A stretch of 64,000 nt of DNA from an uncultured Acidobacteriota bacterium (GCA_902826795.1 CADEGD010000009.1:34753-98752), one strand, 5' to 3'; positions 19,021-29,395 are shown, counted from the first letter of the stretch. Notes: a model not told the origin generated them from the letters alone. Numbers and translations are program-made.

Positions 19021-20628
19021 CTACGCCCAGTAATTCCTATCTAGCGACCGATAATTGATCGCCTCGCTTAGGTGTGTCGGACCGATGTTTTCTGAGCCGG
19101 AGAGGTCGGCGATGGTGCGGGCGACTTTCAGGATGCGGTCATGGGCACGGGCGGAGAGGCCTTGACGCTGCATGGCCTTTTCGAGCAGCGTTTCACACTC
19201 GGCGTCAAGCATGCAGTGTTGGCGGATCTGAGCGGGCGTCATCGCTGAGTTCGAATAAACATTTGAACCGTGGTCGCCGTTGGTGCGGACGAGGGCGTCC
19301 GCGTTCCGTTCGTTGAAACGCTCTCGCTGGATATCGCGGGCCTTGATGACACGTTCGCGGATCGAGGAGCTCGGCTCGCCGGCTTCGACTCCACGGCCGC
19401 GAAGCTCGTCGAACTTTACGGCCGGCACGTCGATATGAATATCGATTCGGTCCATCAGCGGGCCAGAGATCTTACCGACGTATCGTTGAATGATCGGCGG
19501 CGAGCATTTGCATTCACGTGAGGAGCCGAAATACCCGCACGGACAAGGATTCATGCTCGCGACCAGAGTAAACGAAGCCGGAAACGTAAGCGACGACGCG
19601 GCACGCGAGATCGTCACTTCCTTATCCTCCATCGGCTGACGGAGCACTTCGAGCACGCTGCGGTCGAACTCGGGCAGTTCATCCAAAAATAAAACGCCGA
19701 GATGCGCGAGAGAGACTTCACCGGGCCGCGGGACCGATCCGCCGCCGATCAGTCCGGCTTGCGAGACGGTGTGATGCGGCGATTTGAACGGACGTTCGGC
19801 GATCAGTCCGGACTTGCCCGTCAGCCCGGCGACCGAATGGATCTTCGTAATTTCCAGAGCCTCTTCGAATTCAAGTGGCGGCAGGATCGTCGGCAGCCGT
19901 TTCGCGAGCATTGTCTTACCCGATCCCGGCGGACCAATAAACAAGATGTTGTGGCCACCAGCCGATGCGACCTCAAGCGCACGCTTTGCCGTCTGCTGTC
20001 CGCGAACCTCAGAGAAATCTAATTGATAGGAATTCGGAGTGCGGCGGAGTTCGTCGAGGTCTAGCTTTGTCGGCTGAATTCGTGTGTTGCCGCCAGCGGC
20101 GATGTCCTGCACCAGCAACGACGCCTCACGCAGATCGCGAACGCCGTAGACATCTATGCCTTGAACGACCGCCGCCTCGCGGGCATTCTCCTCGGGCACG
20201 AGCAAATACTTGATGCCGTTCTGCCGTGCCGTCAAAGCGATCGACAACGCCCCGCGAACCGGTCTGACGCGTCCGTCAAGCGAAAGCTCGCCCGTACTCA
20301 TCAATTCCGGCAGACTCTCGGCGTTTCCCAGATCTCCGTTCGCTCCGAGAATTCCCAACGCGATCGGCAGGTCGAAACTCGCTCCTTCCTTTTTAACGTC
20401 AGCCGGTGCGAGATTGATCGTGACCTTGTGGATCGGGAAAAAGTAACCGCTGTTCGAGATCGCCGCCCGTATGCGTTCACGCGATTCGCGCACCGCAGTG
20501 TCCGGCAGCCCGACGATGATGACCGGCGACTTTTCTTCGTCGCTGCTTGTCGGCGTGATGTTCACCTCGGCGTCCACAATAAGAGCGTCGATGCCGTAAA
20601 CGGCCGCCGACTGGGTCAGAAATAACAT
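19021..20628 (-). CDS. comM: YifB/ComM family Mg-chelatase-like AAA ATPase
   Basis: A 535-residue protein of standard length. It has an N-terminal Lon-protease-like ChlI domain (about 1-170), a central AAA domain with Walker [10 protein letters not shown] and Walker [10 protein letters not shown], and a C-terminal Mg-chelatase domain. A four-Cys zinc-like cluster ([14 protein letters not shown]) lies within the AAA region. ComM proteins are hexameric helicases that promote branch migration during natural transformation. No other competence gene is in the window apart from the PilT ATPase. Confidence 0.93.
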   Translation of the reverse strand: MLFLTQSAAVYGIDALIVDAEVNITPTSSDEEKSPVIIVGLPDTAVRESRERIRAAISNSGYFFPIHKVTINLAPADVKKEGASFDLPIALGILGANGDLGNAESLPELMSTGELSLDGRVRPVRGALSIALTARQNGIKYLLVPEENAREAAVVQGIDVYGVRDLREASLLVQDIAAGGNTRIQPTKLDLDELRRTPNSYQLDFSEVRGQQTAKRALEVASAGGHNILFIGPPGSGKTMLAKRLPTILPPLEFEEALEITKIHSVAGLTGKSGLIAERPFKSPHHTVSQAGLIGGGSVPRPGEVSLAHLGVLFLDELPEFDRSVLEVLRQPMEDKEVTISRAASSLTFPASFTLVASMNPCPCGYFGSSRECKCSPPIIQRYVGKISGPLMDRIDIHIDVPAVKFDELRGRGVEAGEPSSSIRERVIKARDIQRERFNERNADALVRTNGDHGSNVYSNSAMTPAQIRQHCMLDAECETLLEKAMQRQGLSARAHDRILKVARTIADLSGSENIGPTHLSEAINYRSLDRNYWA

Positions 20629-20733
20629 AGGGTTTCGGGATAAAGGAAAATCCTTGGAAGTTTATCCGAAACCGCATGAGCAGTCCAAGCCGAGTCTGCG
20701 GTCTGCTGCCGCGTGGGCGACAAAGCGATCAAA

Positions 20734-21981
20734 TCAAGAGACTCCTGCGAGAGTTGTTTTTGCGATCTCGGCTTGGATCAGATCGAACGCGGGGTTCAGG
20801 TCCAACGCGGACTTAAGCAGCCGACGGGCCTCGGCTCGGTTACCGAGAGCGTTCTCGATCATGCCTGCGTGATAGAGCAGCACGGCGTCTTTCGTTCCGA
20901 TGCGGAGGGCTTCAAGGGATTTCTCGCGTGCTTCCGTAAGACGGCCTTTCTTAAAAAGACACCACGCGAGAATATCCGCGGCATAGATGTCCTTCAGCCC
21001 GGCGTAGTCCGCCTCCGCGATCGCAAGAGCCTGATCGAGATTCATGTCGCGATCTGCCCAGAAAAGTGCTATTCGATGTGCGTCGTGCGTGTCGCCAAGC
21101 GCGCCGGCATCGTCTGCCAGCCGATACAGTTGCTGAGCGGCATCGGCACTTCCGGCTTTCATTGCCACGTCGCCGAGTTGAATTATGGAATACGTATGCG
21201 GCGAACGCTCAACTGCCCCGGATAAGGTCGCGAACGATTCCTTAAAATTGCCCTTCGCCGCTATCACGCGGCCCTTGCCGAACATCGCATTCGGATAGTC
21301 CGCGACGAGCGAAAGAGCCTCGTCATAACTCTTCGAAGCGTCGTCAAACTTGCCGTTTCGCCAATAGAGATCGCCAAGCTGCGTCAGCGTCCAGGCCTGA
21401 GCTTCCTTGTCTGCCGGGTCTGCGGTGCGTGCGGCAAGCTTGAACATCTCGGCCGCACCGTTCGTGTCGCCATGCAAACCGCGCAGGATCGCAACGCGCG
21501 AATACGATTGCGAGTTCGGCTTCATATCGACCATCTTCTGTGCCGCCTCGACCGCCTTCGGATAGTTGCCGAGCTGCGTATGCGCATCGGTGATCACGCC
21601 AAGAATGAATGGATCGGCACCGGCCTTCGCCTCAAGCTGCTCGCCGAGCGCAAGCCCCGCGGCAAACTCATGAAACGTCAGGTGCAGCGACGCTTTTAAT
21701 CTCAGCGCCGACTGATCGTCCGGCTCGATTGCCAACGCTTGTTGGACGCTTTCACGAGCTTTCGCGTTCAAGCTGAAGTCGCCGGTGTAGCGTGCCTTAT
21801 TAATGTATGCGGCCGCTTGTTCAACGAGAGCCTTCGCTGAACGCTGCTCGCCCTTATCAGAACTGGGAGCCATTGCCACTTTCTGATCCGACGGTGCCGA
21901 GCTGCTCGTCGCAGTCGTGCATGATGATGTATAAAGAGTTGCCGCAGCCGATATCACAAAAACGAAAAGCTTGATAGACAT
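20734..21981 (-). CDS. TPR-repeat lipoprotein
   Basis: A 415-residue lipoprotein. Start ATG 21981 is chosen because GGAG lies eight bases upstream, though the frame is open to 22023. The lipobox is YTSSC. At least eight tetratricopeptide-like units follow (for example LGDLYWRNGKFDDASKSYDE and AGMIENALGNRAEARRLL). Such proteins act as scaffolds. It lies 76 bases downstream of the DUF4331 gene on the same strand and is probably co-transcribed. Confidence 0.88.
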   Translation of the reverse strand: MSIKLFVFVISAAATLYTSSCTTATSSSAPSDQKVAMAPSSDKGEQRSAKALVEQAAAYINKARYTGDFSLNAKARESVQQALAIEPDDQSALRLKASLHLTFHEFAAGLALGEQLEAKAGADPFILGVITDAHTQLGNYPKAVEAAQKMVDMKPNSQSYSRVAILRGLHGDTNGAAEMFKLAARTADPADKEAQAWTLTQLGDLYWRNGKFDDASKSYDEALSLVADYPNAMFGKGRVIAAKGNFKESFATLSGAVERSPHTYSIIQLGDVAMKAGSADAAQQLYRLADDAGALGDTHDAHRIALFWADRDMNLDQALAIAEADYAGLKDIYAADILAWCLFKKGRLTEAREKSLEALRIGTKDAVLLYHAGMIENALGNRAEARRLLKSALDLNPAFDLIQAEIAKTTLAGVS

Positions 21982-22057
21982 TAAAATTCTCCGTTTTGAG
22001 CCGGCCCGCTCAAGCCTGATCAAAGGCAGAGCGAGCCGGTCAATGGACTAGCGTCCG

Positions 22058-23509
22058 TTACGGTTGTTGGTTCGACGACCGCGGCTGGTTCCCTTGGTTT
22101 GGCGGAAGCAGATACGGAAATCGGTTGAGCAGCGGCCCTTCGGGGTTAAAGCTAACGCCGTCACCCAAAGCGTTGTTCGGCGCAACGTTTGTCGCCGGCG
22201 TAAACGGAGTTCCGCCCGCAACAGCACGAAGAGCTATGTCAGTCACATCGTCATGAACTCGCCGTCCGTTCGGAAATCCCGCGACGTCACCGCCGAGCAG
22301 TCCGAGCCGATTGATATTCGCGATCGGCGTTATCGGGATCGCGACGTTCAACCGAAGATACTCGTGCGGTTTCCCGTCCGAAAGAAACGTCGTGTAGTTC
22401 GGCCCGGTGACCGGGTTGACTGGAATACCGGTCGCGAAGATCGACACGAGGTCGTTTCGCGGAGCGGCCGGAATGTTGATGCCGAAAACGGCCTGCATCA
22501 GCTTCGGCAGTTCCGGATCAAGCACGAACGGTGCGGCCACTGCGTCGTCTTCGGGCGAGAGTCCGTTGAAAGCATCTTTCAGCTTAAGCGGGATCACAAC
22601 CTCGTTAACGAGCGGATTGCCAAGCCTCGAGATCTGCTTCCAACCGCCGAATTCGAACGGGTCGTTATCCGTCAAAATTCGTACTGACTGGCGGCTCGCC
22701 GTTGCCCAAACGCCGATCACCGCGTCGGGCGCCGTCGCACTTGTCGGAACGGTTCTGGTCCGCGTCAATTCCTGGATCGGAAGCTCGATCGCGATCGTGC
22801 TGACGTTGTAACCCTTGGTCGAGTCGATGCCGCCCGAGTCGCCGAGCGAGCGAAGATTGAGCCCGTCGAAAACACCGAGGTCGATATAGAAATACTCGTC
22901 TCGGTTTCCGGCAAAAACGCGTCCGCCGTTCTGTAGATTTCCGATCGCCGGTTGGCCGAGATTCTGTTCGTATTCGGGCGTAACTTTCGGGCCTACGTTC
23001 GCAGGCGGCACCTTAAAGTTCGAACCCACTAGACGGCCTTTTCGGCCTGTATAACGGTCAACGCGGCGAACCGAATAAGTCTGCGGCATGTTGTAGTCAG
23101 GATCGTTCAGGCTCGTGATCGCGATGTCCTGATTGACGGCGGTGTGGCCGAGAACGGTGTCGCCGTTTACCGTTCGCGTCTTGAACTGAAACTGATATGT
23201 GATGTCTTCACGTCCGTCGCCCGTGTTGTCGATCTTGATCTCGTAGAGAACCGAATCGTCAAAACGAAACCACTGCGGTCCGCTAGACGGTTCTTGCAGC
23301 GGAATGTAATTCGCTATCAAGGTTACGTAACCTTGACGGCCGGGCTCGACACTTCGAAATGCGTAAGTGTCGGTGTTGTCCGCAAAGCGATCCATGCTGA
23401 TCAGCGGCGCTTCCGCATGGCTCGATGCCAGCGCGTTAAGCGGGACGATCGTCAGGGAAAGCAACGACAACATAAGCGCGCTTCCTAATCGATGAAGTCT
23501 AGAATGCAT
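22058..23509 (-). CDS. DUF4331 family exported protein
   Basis: A 483-residue exported protein (signal peptide LMLSLLSLTIVPLNALA). The mature start SSHAEAPLISMDRFADNTDTY and the later DDVTDIALRAVAGG are hallmarks of DUF4331, a secreted family of unknown function. The His/Asp-rich opening may bind a metal, which is my inference. It is divergent from a TonB-dependent receptor across a 341-base region and is followed by a TPR lipoprotein. The trio may form one uptake or surface system. Confidence 0.88.
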   Translation of the reverse strand: MHSRLHRLGSALMLSLLSLTIVPLNALASSHAEAPLISMDRFADNTDTYAFRSVEPGRQGYVTLIANYIPLQEPSSGPQWFRFDDSVLYEIKIDNTGDGREDITYQFQFKTRTVNGDTVLGHTAVNQDIAITSLNDPDYNMPQTYSVRRVDRYTGRKGRLVGSNFKVPPANVGPKVTPEYEQNLGQPAIGNLQNGGRVFAGNRDEYFYIDLGVFDGLNLRSLGDSGGIDSTKGYNVSTIAIELPIQELTRTRTVPTSATAPDAVIGVWATASRQSVRILTDNDPFEFGGWKQISRLGNPLVNEVVIPLKLKDAFNGLSPEDDAVAAPFVLDPELPKLMQAVFGINIPAAPRNDLVSIFATGIPVNPVTGPNYTTFLSDGKPHEYLRLNVAIPITPIANINRLGLLGGDVAGFPNGRRVHDDVTDIALRAVAGGTPFTPATNVAPNNALGDGVSFNPEGPLLNRFPYLLPPNQGNQPRSSNQQP

Positions 23510-23850
23510 AAAACCTCTTTAGTCTTTTTTCGACACAGCCAGGGGCGAGGCGCACCTATTATGTGCGGCCGAGGTTAGTCGAATTGCCATTTAATTGAGA
23601 GCCGTCAAGCGGCCCAAGGAACATCCGTTGTCGGCCAACGGGCGGTGAACTACGACGGAAGAGAAACGTTGTAATAAGAACCGGAAGCGGCGGTGGGCAG
23701 AGGCAAGCTTCGCCGGATTACAACGTGTAAACTGGTGTCGTCGTTAGCAGAGGTTTCGGTTCGGAAGCGAATACAGATTCAGTTGCCGAAAACTAAAAAT
23801 AAAAACAAGTCCTTCAAATCTGAATACGATATCTCGCCGAAACCCCGTTC
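23510..23850. promoter_or_regulatory. Divergent intergenic region between DUF4331 and TonB receptor genes
   Basis: This 341-base gap must hold the promoters of both directions. It contains no convincing gene. A long inverted repeat is at 23667-23725: CGTTGTAAT pairs with ATTACAACG, and inside it CCGG/AAGC pairs with GCTT/CCGG. I looked for a cobalamin riboswitch core, which would fit a receptor gene, and found none. Confidence 0.5.
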
Positions 23851-26208
23851 ATGACTCACAAAAAACTTGCTCTCTTCATTTTTTTAATTTGCTTCGTACT
23901 GTTTCACGCGGACGTTCATTCTCAATCAGTAATCAAAGTTTCTGGTACGGTCGTAACCGCGCAGTTCGAAGCCATGCCGAACGCGTCGATACGTATTGAT
24001 ACAAAGTCTGGATCGATCTCTACGACGAGCGACGGCGAGGGACGTTTCAGCGTGGACGTGACGGGCGATCCGCTGACGATCACTGCCGGCGGATCCAACT
24101 TGCGCGAGACAACCATCGACATTTCATCGCTGACGAACTTCTCGGAGATGGTCGTCAAAGTAAACTACGTCGTTCCGCCTATCGTAGAGAACGTGACAAT
24201 CACGGCAGACGCGCTGACGCCGCAGATCGAGTTTCGCAACGACGAACTTTACAAGGGCACGCTGTTCACGCGTGACGATCAACTGATCCAAACCCTGAAC
24301 GCGGGCATCAACGCCGGTCAGCACGAGGGCGGCGGAAAGTCGCTTGAGATTCGCCGTTACGGATTCAATCTCGATCACGGCGGCGTCAACGGCGGGCTGA
24401 AGATTGTGGTCGATAACATTCAGCAGAACCAGGGAACTCAAGGGCACGGGCAGGGATACTTGGGCGCTCTCAAATCCATATCGCCGGAGCTGGTCGATGA
24501 CGTATCGATCATCAACGGGCCTTTCTCGGCGGCGTACGGAGATTTCTCAGGCCTCGGCGTCGTGCAGATCAGGCAGAAGGAATCGCTGCCGCAAACATTT
24601 ACCGCTCGCCTGCAGGGCGGATCGTTCAACTCGTTTCGCGGCTTCTTTGCATACTCGCCGCAGTGGAAGGGAATCGACGGTTTCATCGCATACGAGCCGA
24701 GCTACACCGATGGCCCTTTCGACAGCCCGCTCAAGTACCGCCGCGACAACGTCTCGGCAAATTTCTCGAGGAAGTTCGGAGAAAAGCAGACGCTCGGTGC
24801 TAAGTTCAACTTCGGCCGTAACGATTTCTTCTCTTCCGGACAGATCCCGCTCGACCTCGTCGCGTCGGGAGCGCTCGACCGCTTCGGATTTATCGATCCT
24901 GAAAACGGCGGCAAGGTTCGTCAGGGAAATGCGTCGGTCTATTTCCGCAAAGAGTTCACATCGGGTGCGGCGTTGAAGCTTGATGGATTCGTAGGGCGGT
25001 CTCTGTTCGATCTTTTTTCAAACTTCACCTTCTTCACCGCCGATCCGGTTTACGGCGATGAAATTCAGCAGCACGATTCAAGGCTTCAGCAGGGAGCGAA
25101 TGCTCAATACATCACGCCGTACAAATTCGGCAGCGGCTTTGGCGTGCTGACCGCCGGAGCGAGCGTTCATCTCAACCAGATCAACGTCGGCCTCTATCCG
25201 ACCGTTAGCCGCGCGCCGAACCGCAAGTTTCTGCCGGGCAATATCGACAACGCGGACGTGCTTCTAACATCGGCGAACGCAAACGTAAATAACTACTCGG
25301 GCTACGTTCAAAACGAGTTCAACTTTTTCGAAGGACATCTGCGGATCGAAGCAGGGCTGCGGTTCGACGCGTTCACGTTCGACGTGGAAGGATTTGAACT
25401 CAGCGACGTGCGAACCGACCTTTCGGGCGAAGAGTCGGCAGGGAAGTTTCAGCCGAAGTTGTCGGTCGCGTGGTCGCCGTTCGATCGCGTTCCGGTTACG
25501 CTCTACGCAAACTACGGACGCGGCATTTCATCGCAAGATGCCCGCGGCATCGTACGCTCTCCGGATCAGCCGAAGATCTCGACGACGGATTTTTATCAGA
25601 GCGGAGTGTCTTTCAACGACAAACGATTCTCGGCAGTTGTCAGTTCTTTTCTTATCGACCGGTCGCGTGAACAGGTTTACATTCCCGACGACGGCAGTAT
25701 CGAACTCGCTGGCCCGACGCGGTCTTACGGTGTCGAGGCTCGGACGTCGATCAAGATAAATCGTCGCCTCAGTTTTAACGGTGGGCTGACGAACGTGATC
25801 AAGTCTTTTTTCCGAAACGAATTCACGGCGGATGGCCGTCGCGTGATCGTAGACAGCGCACCGCGTTTCGTGTCGAACGCGGGCCTCGTGCTGAACGACC
25901 TCGCTGGCTTCACCTCATCGCTCACCTGGCGCCACGTCTCAAATTATCGGCTTGATGGCGAAGATCCATCCATCCGTGCCAGCGGAAACGATGTCGTCGA
26001 TCTCGCGGTGACCAAACGCCTCCGAAGCTGGATCGACGTGAATCTTTCGATCGACAATCTTTTCAACAAGAAGCATTTCGAGACGCAGAACTTCTTCGAG
26101 TCGCGCACATGTTCGTCATGCGATCTCATCGAACGCATCCACGCGACGCCCGGTTACCCCTTCACCGTCACCGCCGGCGTTACGCTGCGGTTCGGAGCAA
26201 AGAACTAA
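23851..26208 (+). CDS. TonB-dependent outer membrane receptor with carboxypeptidase-like N-domain
   Basis: A 785-residue receptor. A signal peptide (ALFIFLICFVLFHADVHS) precedes a CarboxypepD_reg beta-sandwich at about 30-115. The plug domain follows from about 125 (SLEIRRYGFNLDHGGVNGG, GPFSAAYGDFSGLGVVQI). The beta-barrel ends with aromatic-rich strands and GVTLRFGAKN. It should import a scarce ligand using TonB energy. The plug is unusually rich in Gly and His (QGTQGHGQGY, GQHEGGGKS), suggesting a metal or metal complex as cargo, though this is only inference. Single gene, divergent from the DUF4331-TPR pair. Confidence 0.9.
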   Translation: MTHKKLALFIFLICFVLFHADVHSQSVIKVSGTVVTAQFEAMPNASIRIDTKSGSISTTSDGEGRFSVDVTGDPLTITAGGSNLRETTIDISSLTNFSEMVVKVNYVVPPIVENVTITADALTPQIEFRNDELYKGTLFTRDDQLIQTLNAGINAGQHEGGGKSLEIRRYGFNLDHGGVNGGLKIVVDNIQQNQGTQGHGQGYLGALKSISPELVDDVSIINGPFSAAYGDFSGLGVVQIRQKESLPQTFTARLQGGSFNSFRGFFAYSPQWKGIDGFIAYEPSYTDGPFDSPLKYRRDNVSANFSRKFGEKQTLGAKFNFGRNDFFSSGQIPLDLVASGALDRFGFIDPENGGKVRQGNASVYFRKEFTSGAALKLDGFVGRSLFDLFSNFTFFTADPVYGDEIQQHDSRLQQGANAQYITPYKFGSGFGVLTAGASVHLNQINVGLYPTVSRAPNRKFLPGNIDNADVLLTSANANVNNYSGYVQNEFNFFEGHLRIEAGLRFDAFTFDVEGFELSDVRTDLSGEESAGKFQPKLSVAWSPFDRVPVTLYANYGRGISSQDARGIVRSPDQPKISTTDFYQSGVSFNDKRFSAVVSSFLIDRSREQVYIPDDGSIELAGPTRSYGVEARTSIKINRRLSFNGGLTNVIKSFFRNEFTADGRRVIVDSAPRFVSNAGLVLNDLAGFTSSLTWRHVSNYRLDGEDPSIRASGNDVVDLAVTKRLRSWIDVNLSIDNLFNKKHFETQNFFESRTCSSCDLIERIHATPGYPFTVTAGVTLRFGAKN

Positions 26209-26224
26209 AACGAGCGACGACCGG

Positions 26225-26473
26225 TTAGCTGTCCATTCCCGAAAGGCTCTTGAAGCCGGTCGCGATTCTTCTTTGTTCGGGTGAGAGGCTCTGTGCGTTC
26301 TGCAGCATCGCCTGGATCTGCGGCGTGCCGATGATCGTAAGCAGTTTGGCTAAAGCCTCGCGGTCACGCCGATCGCTTACGACCTCTCCGTTGAGCGCCT
26401 GCCGAACTCCGGCCTGGCTGGGTTTCCACGTAGTTGATTCACTTATATGGATCTCATAGGGGTTAAATGGCAT
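26225..26473 (-). CDS. Small protein of unknown function
   Basis: An 82-residue soluble protein starting MPFNPYEIHISESTTWKPSQ. GGAGAG lies about nine bases before its ATG, a good ribosome-binding site. It has no signal or membrane segment, and its middle is predicted helical (DREALAKLLTIIGTPQIQAM). I recognise no family. It stands alone, convergent with the TonB receptor gene 16 bases away and about 200 bases downstream of the CSLREA gene. Confidence 0.6.
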   Translation of the reverse strand: MPFNPYEIHISESTTWKPSQAGVRQALNGEVVSDRRDREALAKLLTIIGTPQIQAMLQNAQSLSPEQRRIATGFKSLSGMDS

Positions 26474-26674
26474 GGCTTTCTCTCCACGACGATTTTTTCT
26501 CAGATGGGCATTCTCAAACTACGGCGAATTCGAACGAAAGAGCCTCCGAATACGCTTCGACGGTAGATCGGGGACGTATATCTGAACGGTCGTTTGCTCG
26601 TAAACTGTAAGAAATTCGCCGCGACAACAAGTCTCTTGGATCGTGGCAGTTCTTTTTGTGTTATGAGGCCGCGA

Positions 26675-28123
26675 TCAGAATCCACCACGCGGATGGATCG
26701 TAGGAGACCACTGGGAATTCTTAAGGCGTATCTCGACGATGTGGACGTCGGCAAGTTCCAAAGCTGGAAACCTAAAGCTCCCCAAAATGTTAAGATGTGC
26801 ATAGCGACGCTCGCCCGTGAACGCGTTGATCGCGACAGCCTGTCCCGTCCGATTGATCCGCCCAAAGAAAGAGAATCCTAAAGAAAAAAATCCGCTTGCG
26901 CTTGGAGTACCTGCATGTTCGACAGCTCCAACGTCGACCCCCTGTAGAATCCAACGCGGATAAGTCGCACGCTGGTCCCACAAAAACGATCTGAGAATCA
27001 AGGGGTCGATGCCCGGGCAGCTAGGCTGGCCTAAACTCACGCACGAGTTTCCGCGGTCGATTGCAGGGCTTCCGGTGAGCAATGCTCGCGCGTCGGTTTG
27101 GCCGCCGTTGTCAGAAAGCGATCCTAGAAGAGGGTCGATCGCGTTGTTGTCGCTGACCTGATCGTTGTTCACCCCATTCGTAAGTCCGTTCGCGGTGCGG
27201 GCATCAGTTACAAGGTTGTTTCCGAGCGACGCGAACGATCCCGAAATAGTCGTGACCGGAAGGGAAGTGTCGGCACCGATCATCGTATTCAACACGCTGA
27301 CTGACGAACCGGAAGCGCTGGCGATCCCGCTGGCCGACGATGTCGCCGAGTTGTGACTGATCGTGTTGTTGACCGAAAGCAGCGTTCCGGCGGAATATAT
27401 GCCTCCGCCCGTCGATGCCGAGTTGGACGTTATTGTCGAATTAGTGATCCGCGTCGTCGAGCCCGATGCGAGATGCAGGCCGCCGCCCTCGACATTCGCC
27501 GTGTTGCCCGCGATCAGCGAACGCGAAACGGTGAGCGTACCTTCGCTGGAGATCGCGCCTCCGGCCCCGGCTGAGTTGCCGGTGAGCCAAACATCGGTGA
27601 GATCCGCTGTCGCACCCGAGCCGATTCGCAGAGCCCCGCCTGCGATGAAGCTGCCCGCGATTCCGCCCTCCAACCTCAGTCCGCGAATCACCGCCCTTGT
27701 GCCCGCGTTGGGGACGTGGAAAATCCTAAACGGTATCGCCGCTGAAGCACTTCGTCGAATCGTCAGTCGTCTTGCGCCTGGCCCGACAAGTGACGCGGAT
27801 GTCTCGTCGAACGTAAGCGAGCCTTCCGTCAGTTCGATAACGGCCGGATACGGCAATTCGAACATGATAACGTCGCCTGCCGCGTTGTTGGCGTTTGTTT
27901 CGTCAACCGCCGCTCGAAGCGTGCAATTGCCGTTCGCGTCGGCGCACATGTTGTCGCCGGGGTTTGCGTCTGGAGTATCCCCGGTATGTTTCACGGTGAA
28001 AAGCTTGCCGGGGTTTGGCGAAAGTCCCTCTGGAATGGCGAGCTGAACCTCGTATTGAGCCGAGACCAGCGAGATCGCAAAACAAACCACGAGCGGAAGA
28101 AGCGAGAGGATTCGGGTTTTCAT
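26675..28123 (-). CDS. CSLREA / choice-of-anchor Q type exported beta-helix protein
   Basis: A 482-residue exported protein; the start near 28123 (MKTRILSLLPLVVCF) gives a clean signal peptide, while the frame continues upstream without one. The motif CTLRAAVDETNANN with preceding FTVKHTGDTPDA is the CSLREA domain. A parallel beta-helix of repeated S/T/N/G-rich turns follows (NSTITSNSASTGGGIYSAG). The typical NNGGQT and SPAIDRGN of choice-of-anchor Q proteins come next. Such proteins are surface or secreted, function unknown. The tail after GAVEHAG is not typical. Confidence 0.88.
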   Translation of the reverse strand: MKTRILSLLPLVVCFAISLVSAQYEVQLAIPEGLSPNPGKLFTVKHTGDTPDANPGDNMCADANGNCTLRAAVDETNANNAAGDVIMFELPYPAVIELTEGSLTFDETSASLVGPGARRLTIRRSASAAIPFRIFHVPNAGTRAVIRGLRLEGGIAGSFIAGGALRIGSGATADLTDVWLTGNSAGAGGAISSEGTLTVSRSLIAGNTANVEGGGLHLASGSTTRITNSTITSNSASTGGGIYSAGTLLSVNNTISHNSATSSASGIASASGSSVSVLNTMIGADTSLPVTTISGSFASLGNNLVTDARTANGLTNGVNNDQVSDNNAIDPLLGSLSDNGGQTDARALLTGSPAIDRGNSCVSLGQPSCPGIDPLILRSFLWDQRATYPRWILQGVDVGAVEHAGTPSASGFFSLGFSFFGRINRTGQAVAINAFTGERRYAHLNILGSFRFPALELADVHIVEIRLKNSQWSPTIHPRGGF

Positions 28124-28320
28124 AACTTTGTGTATTGAGGAACGGGTGTCGTTAGCAAAGTTACACGAAATCTGTTTCGATGCCAACAGATTTTGTCCGT
28201 ATTCTTGCGGCGTTAGTAGCTTGGCCTTGATGTTTGGTTGCCGTAAGGCAAAAAAGACGCTTCAGTATCTTAAACTCTGAAGGGAAAGAATGGCATTGCA
28301 GATCCTAATGCGGTGGTCGA

Positions 28321-29235
28321 TCAAGGATGCAATAGATCGTGCCACAACTCCACCGATATTCCCGGCGTGAGCGTTCTGAAGAGCACTGCGAGCGGGCCGG
28401 TATCTCTCTTAAACGCAGCGTCAGACTCCGAAAACTCACGACACTTTCTTGGATCTTTGAAAAATGCCCTGACCGGGTTGAACGGAACGTCCAACTTGGC
28501 GAGGTTCGCTGTAAAGTATTTGTTCTGTTTCACGAATGCTTCGACGGCGGCGAAAGACCTCGTGCTGATCTTAAAGAACTCGAACGAGTTGGCCAGATTT
28601 GGATCGAGCTCGCGGAAGCCCTGATGGTCGGCTCGAAGCTTTCCTTTATCAACGGACTGGAACATATTCTGCACCAGGATCGCGATGAATTCTTCGATCG
28701 AGTCAAAACCCTGCAGATTGGTCTTGTGAACTTTCACTGAGTCGGGACTGAAGGTTTTGCTCATATCACGGATAGCGTGAACCAGCTCGTGGACTAATAC
28801 TTCCTGTCGATTCGGCATATAGTTCGAGCGTTTGTCCGTTTTGTAAAAGGTATGGCATGTTCCGCCTGGGTTGAAGGCTTCCGGTGTGTAAAAAACTACG
28901 GCCCAGATGGGTCTGGTCTGCATGCCGAGAACTTTGTTGAGAAAAGGCGAGACATGTCGGTTCCACATCAGATCCCTATTCTCGCCAAAATTCGCGGAAG
29001 GCGAGACGCAAACTCCTTGGCCCTCTCGAACGGGTGTTATCCGAACAACTCGATTCCACTTCTTTAGCCTGTCGAGCACCGACTTTCCAACAGGATTATT
29101 CATTATTCCCTGAAGATCCTCACGAACAGCCATAACGTAGGCTTCGTTAGTCATCATTGGGAATTTCGGCGGAACCTGATTTATGTCGTTCCAGGTCGGG
29201 TCGATCAAAAGATTGAATTGGGCCTCTACTGACAT
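28321..29235 (-). CDS. M91-like (NleD-type) zinc metalloprotease candidate, no signal peptide
   Basis: A 304-residue protein with the zinc motif HELVHAIRD near residue 150. A downstream SIEEFIAILVQN helix offers the third ligand (Glu). The HELVHA-type motif recalls peptidase family M91 (NleD-like effectors) and putative toxin metalloproteases, but overall similarity is not certain. A strong Shine-Dalgarno (AAGGAGAT) precedes ATG 29235. There is no signal peptide, so the protein stays in the cytoplasm or leaves by a specialised route. It is monocistronic and divergent from the ECF sigma gene. Confidence 0.68.
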   Translation of the reverse strand: MSVEAQFNLLIDPTWNDINQVPPKFPMMTNEAYVMAVREDLQGIMNNPVGKSVLDRLKKWNRVVRITPVREGQGVCVSPSANFGENRDLMWNRHVSPFLNKVLGMQTRPIWAVVFYTPEAFNPGGTCHTFYKTDKRSNYMPNRQEVLVHELVHAIRDMSKTFSPDSVKVHKTNLQGFDSIEEFIAILVQNMFQSVDKGKLRADHQGFRELDPNLANSFEFFKISTRSFAAVEAFVKQNKYFTANLAKLDVPFNPVRAFFKDPRKCREFSESDAAFKRDTGPLAVLFRTLTPGISVELWHDLLHP

Positions 29236-29395
29236 CTGGCGATCTCCTTAATTCGGTTCGTCACATTTCGCTTTACCTTATTTAAGAAAATTGGCTAAAA
29301 TTCTTTCACTGGCTCCTGCAACCCTTTTTTGGAGGTAAGGCATCATAGCGGCGGATAAGTATCTAAATTCCGGGACAGATCTGATAGGAGTAACT

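Noticed and set aside
23510..23850. Cobalamin riboswitch ahead of the TonB receptor
   Set aside because: The conserved B12-box and GGAA/CCGC core elements were not found on either strand.
26500..26865. Minus-strand open frame of 121 residues overlapping the CSLREA gene end
   Set aside because: It is very rich in Arg and Ser, overlaps the 3' end of a convincing gene in another frame and lacks a ribosome-binding site.
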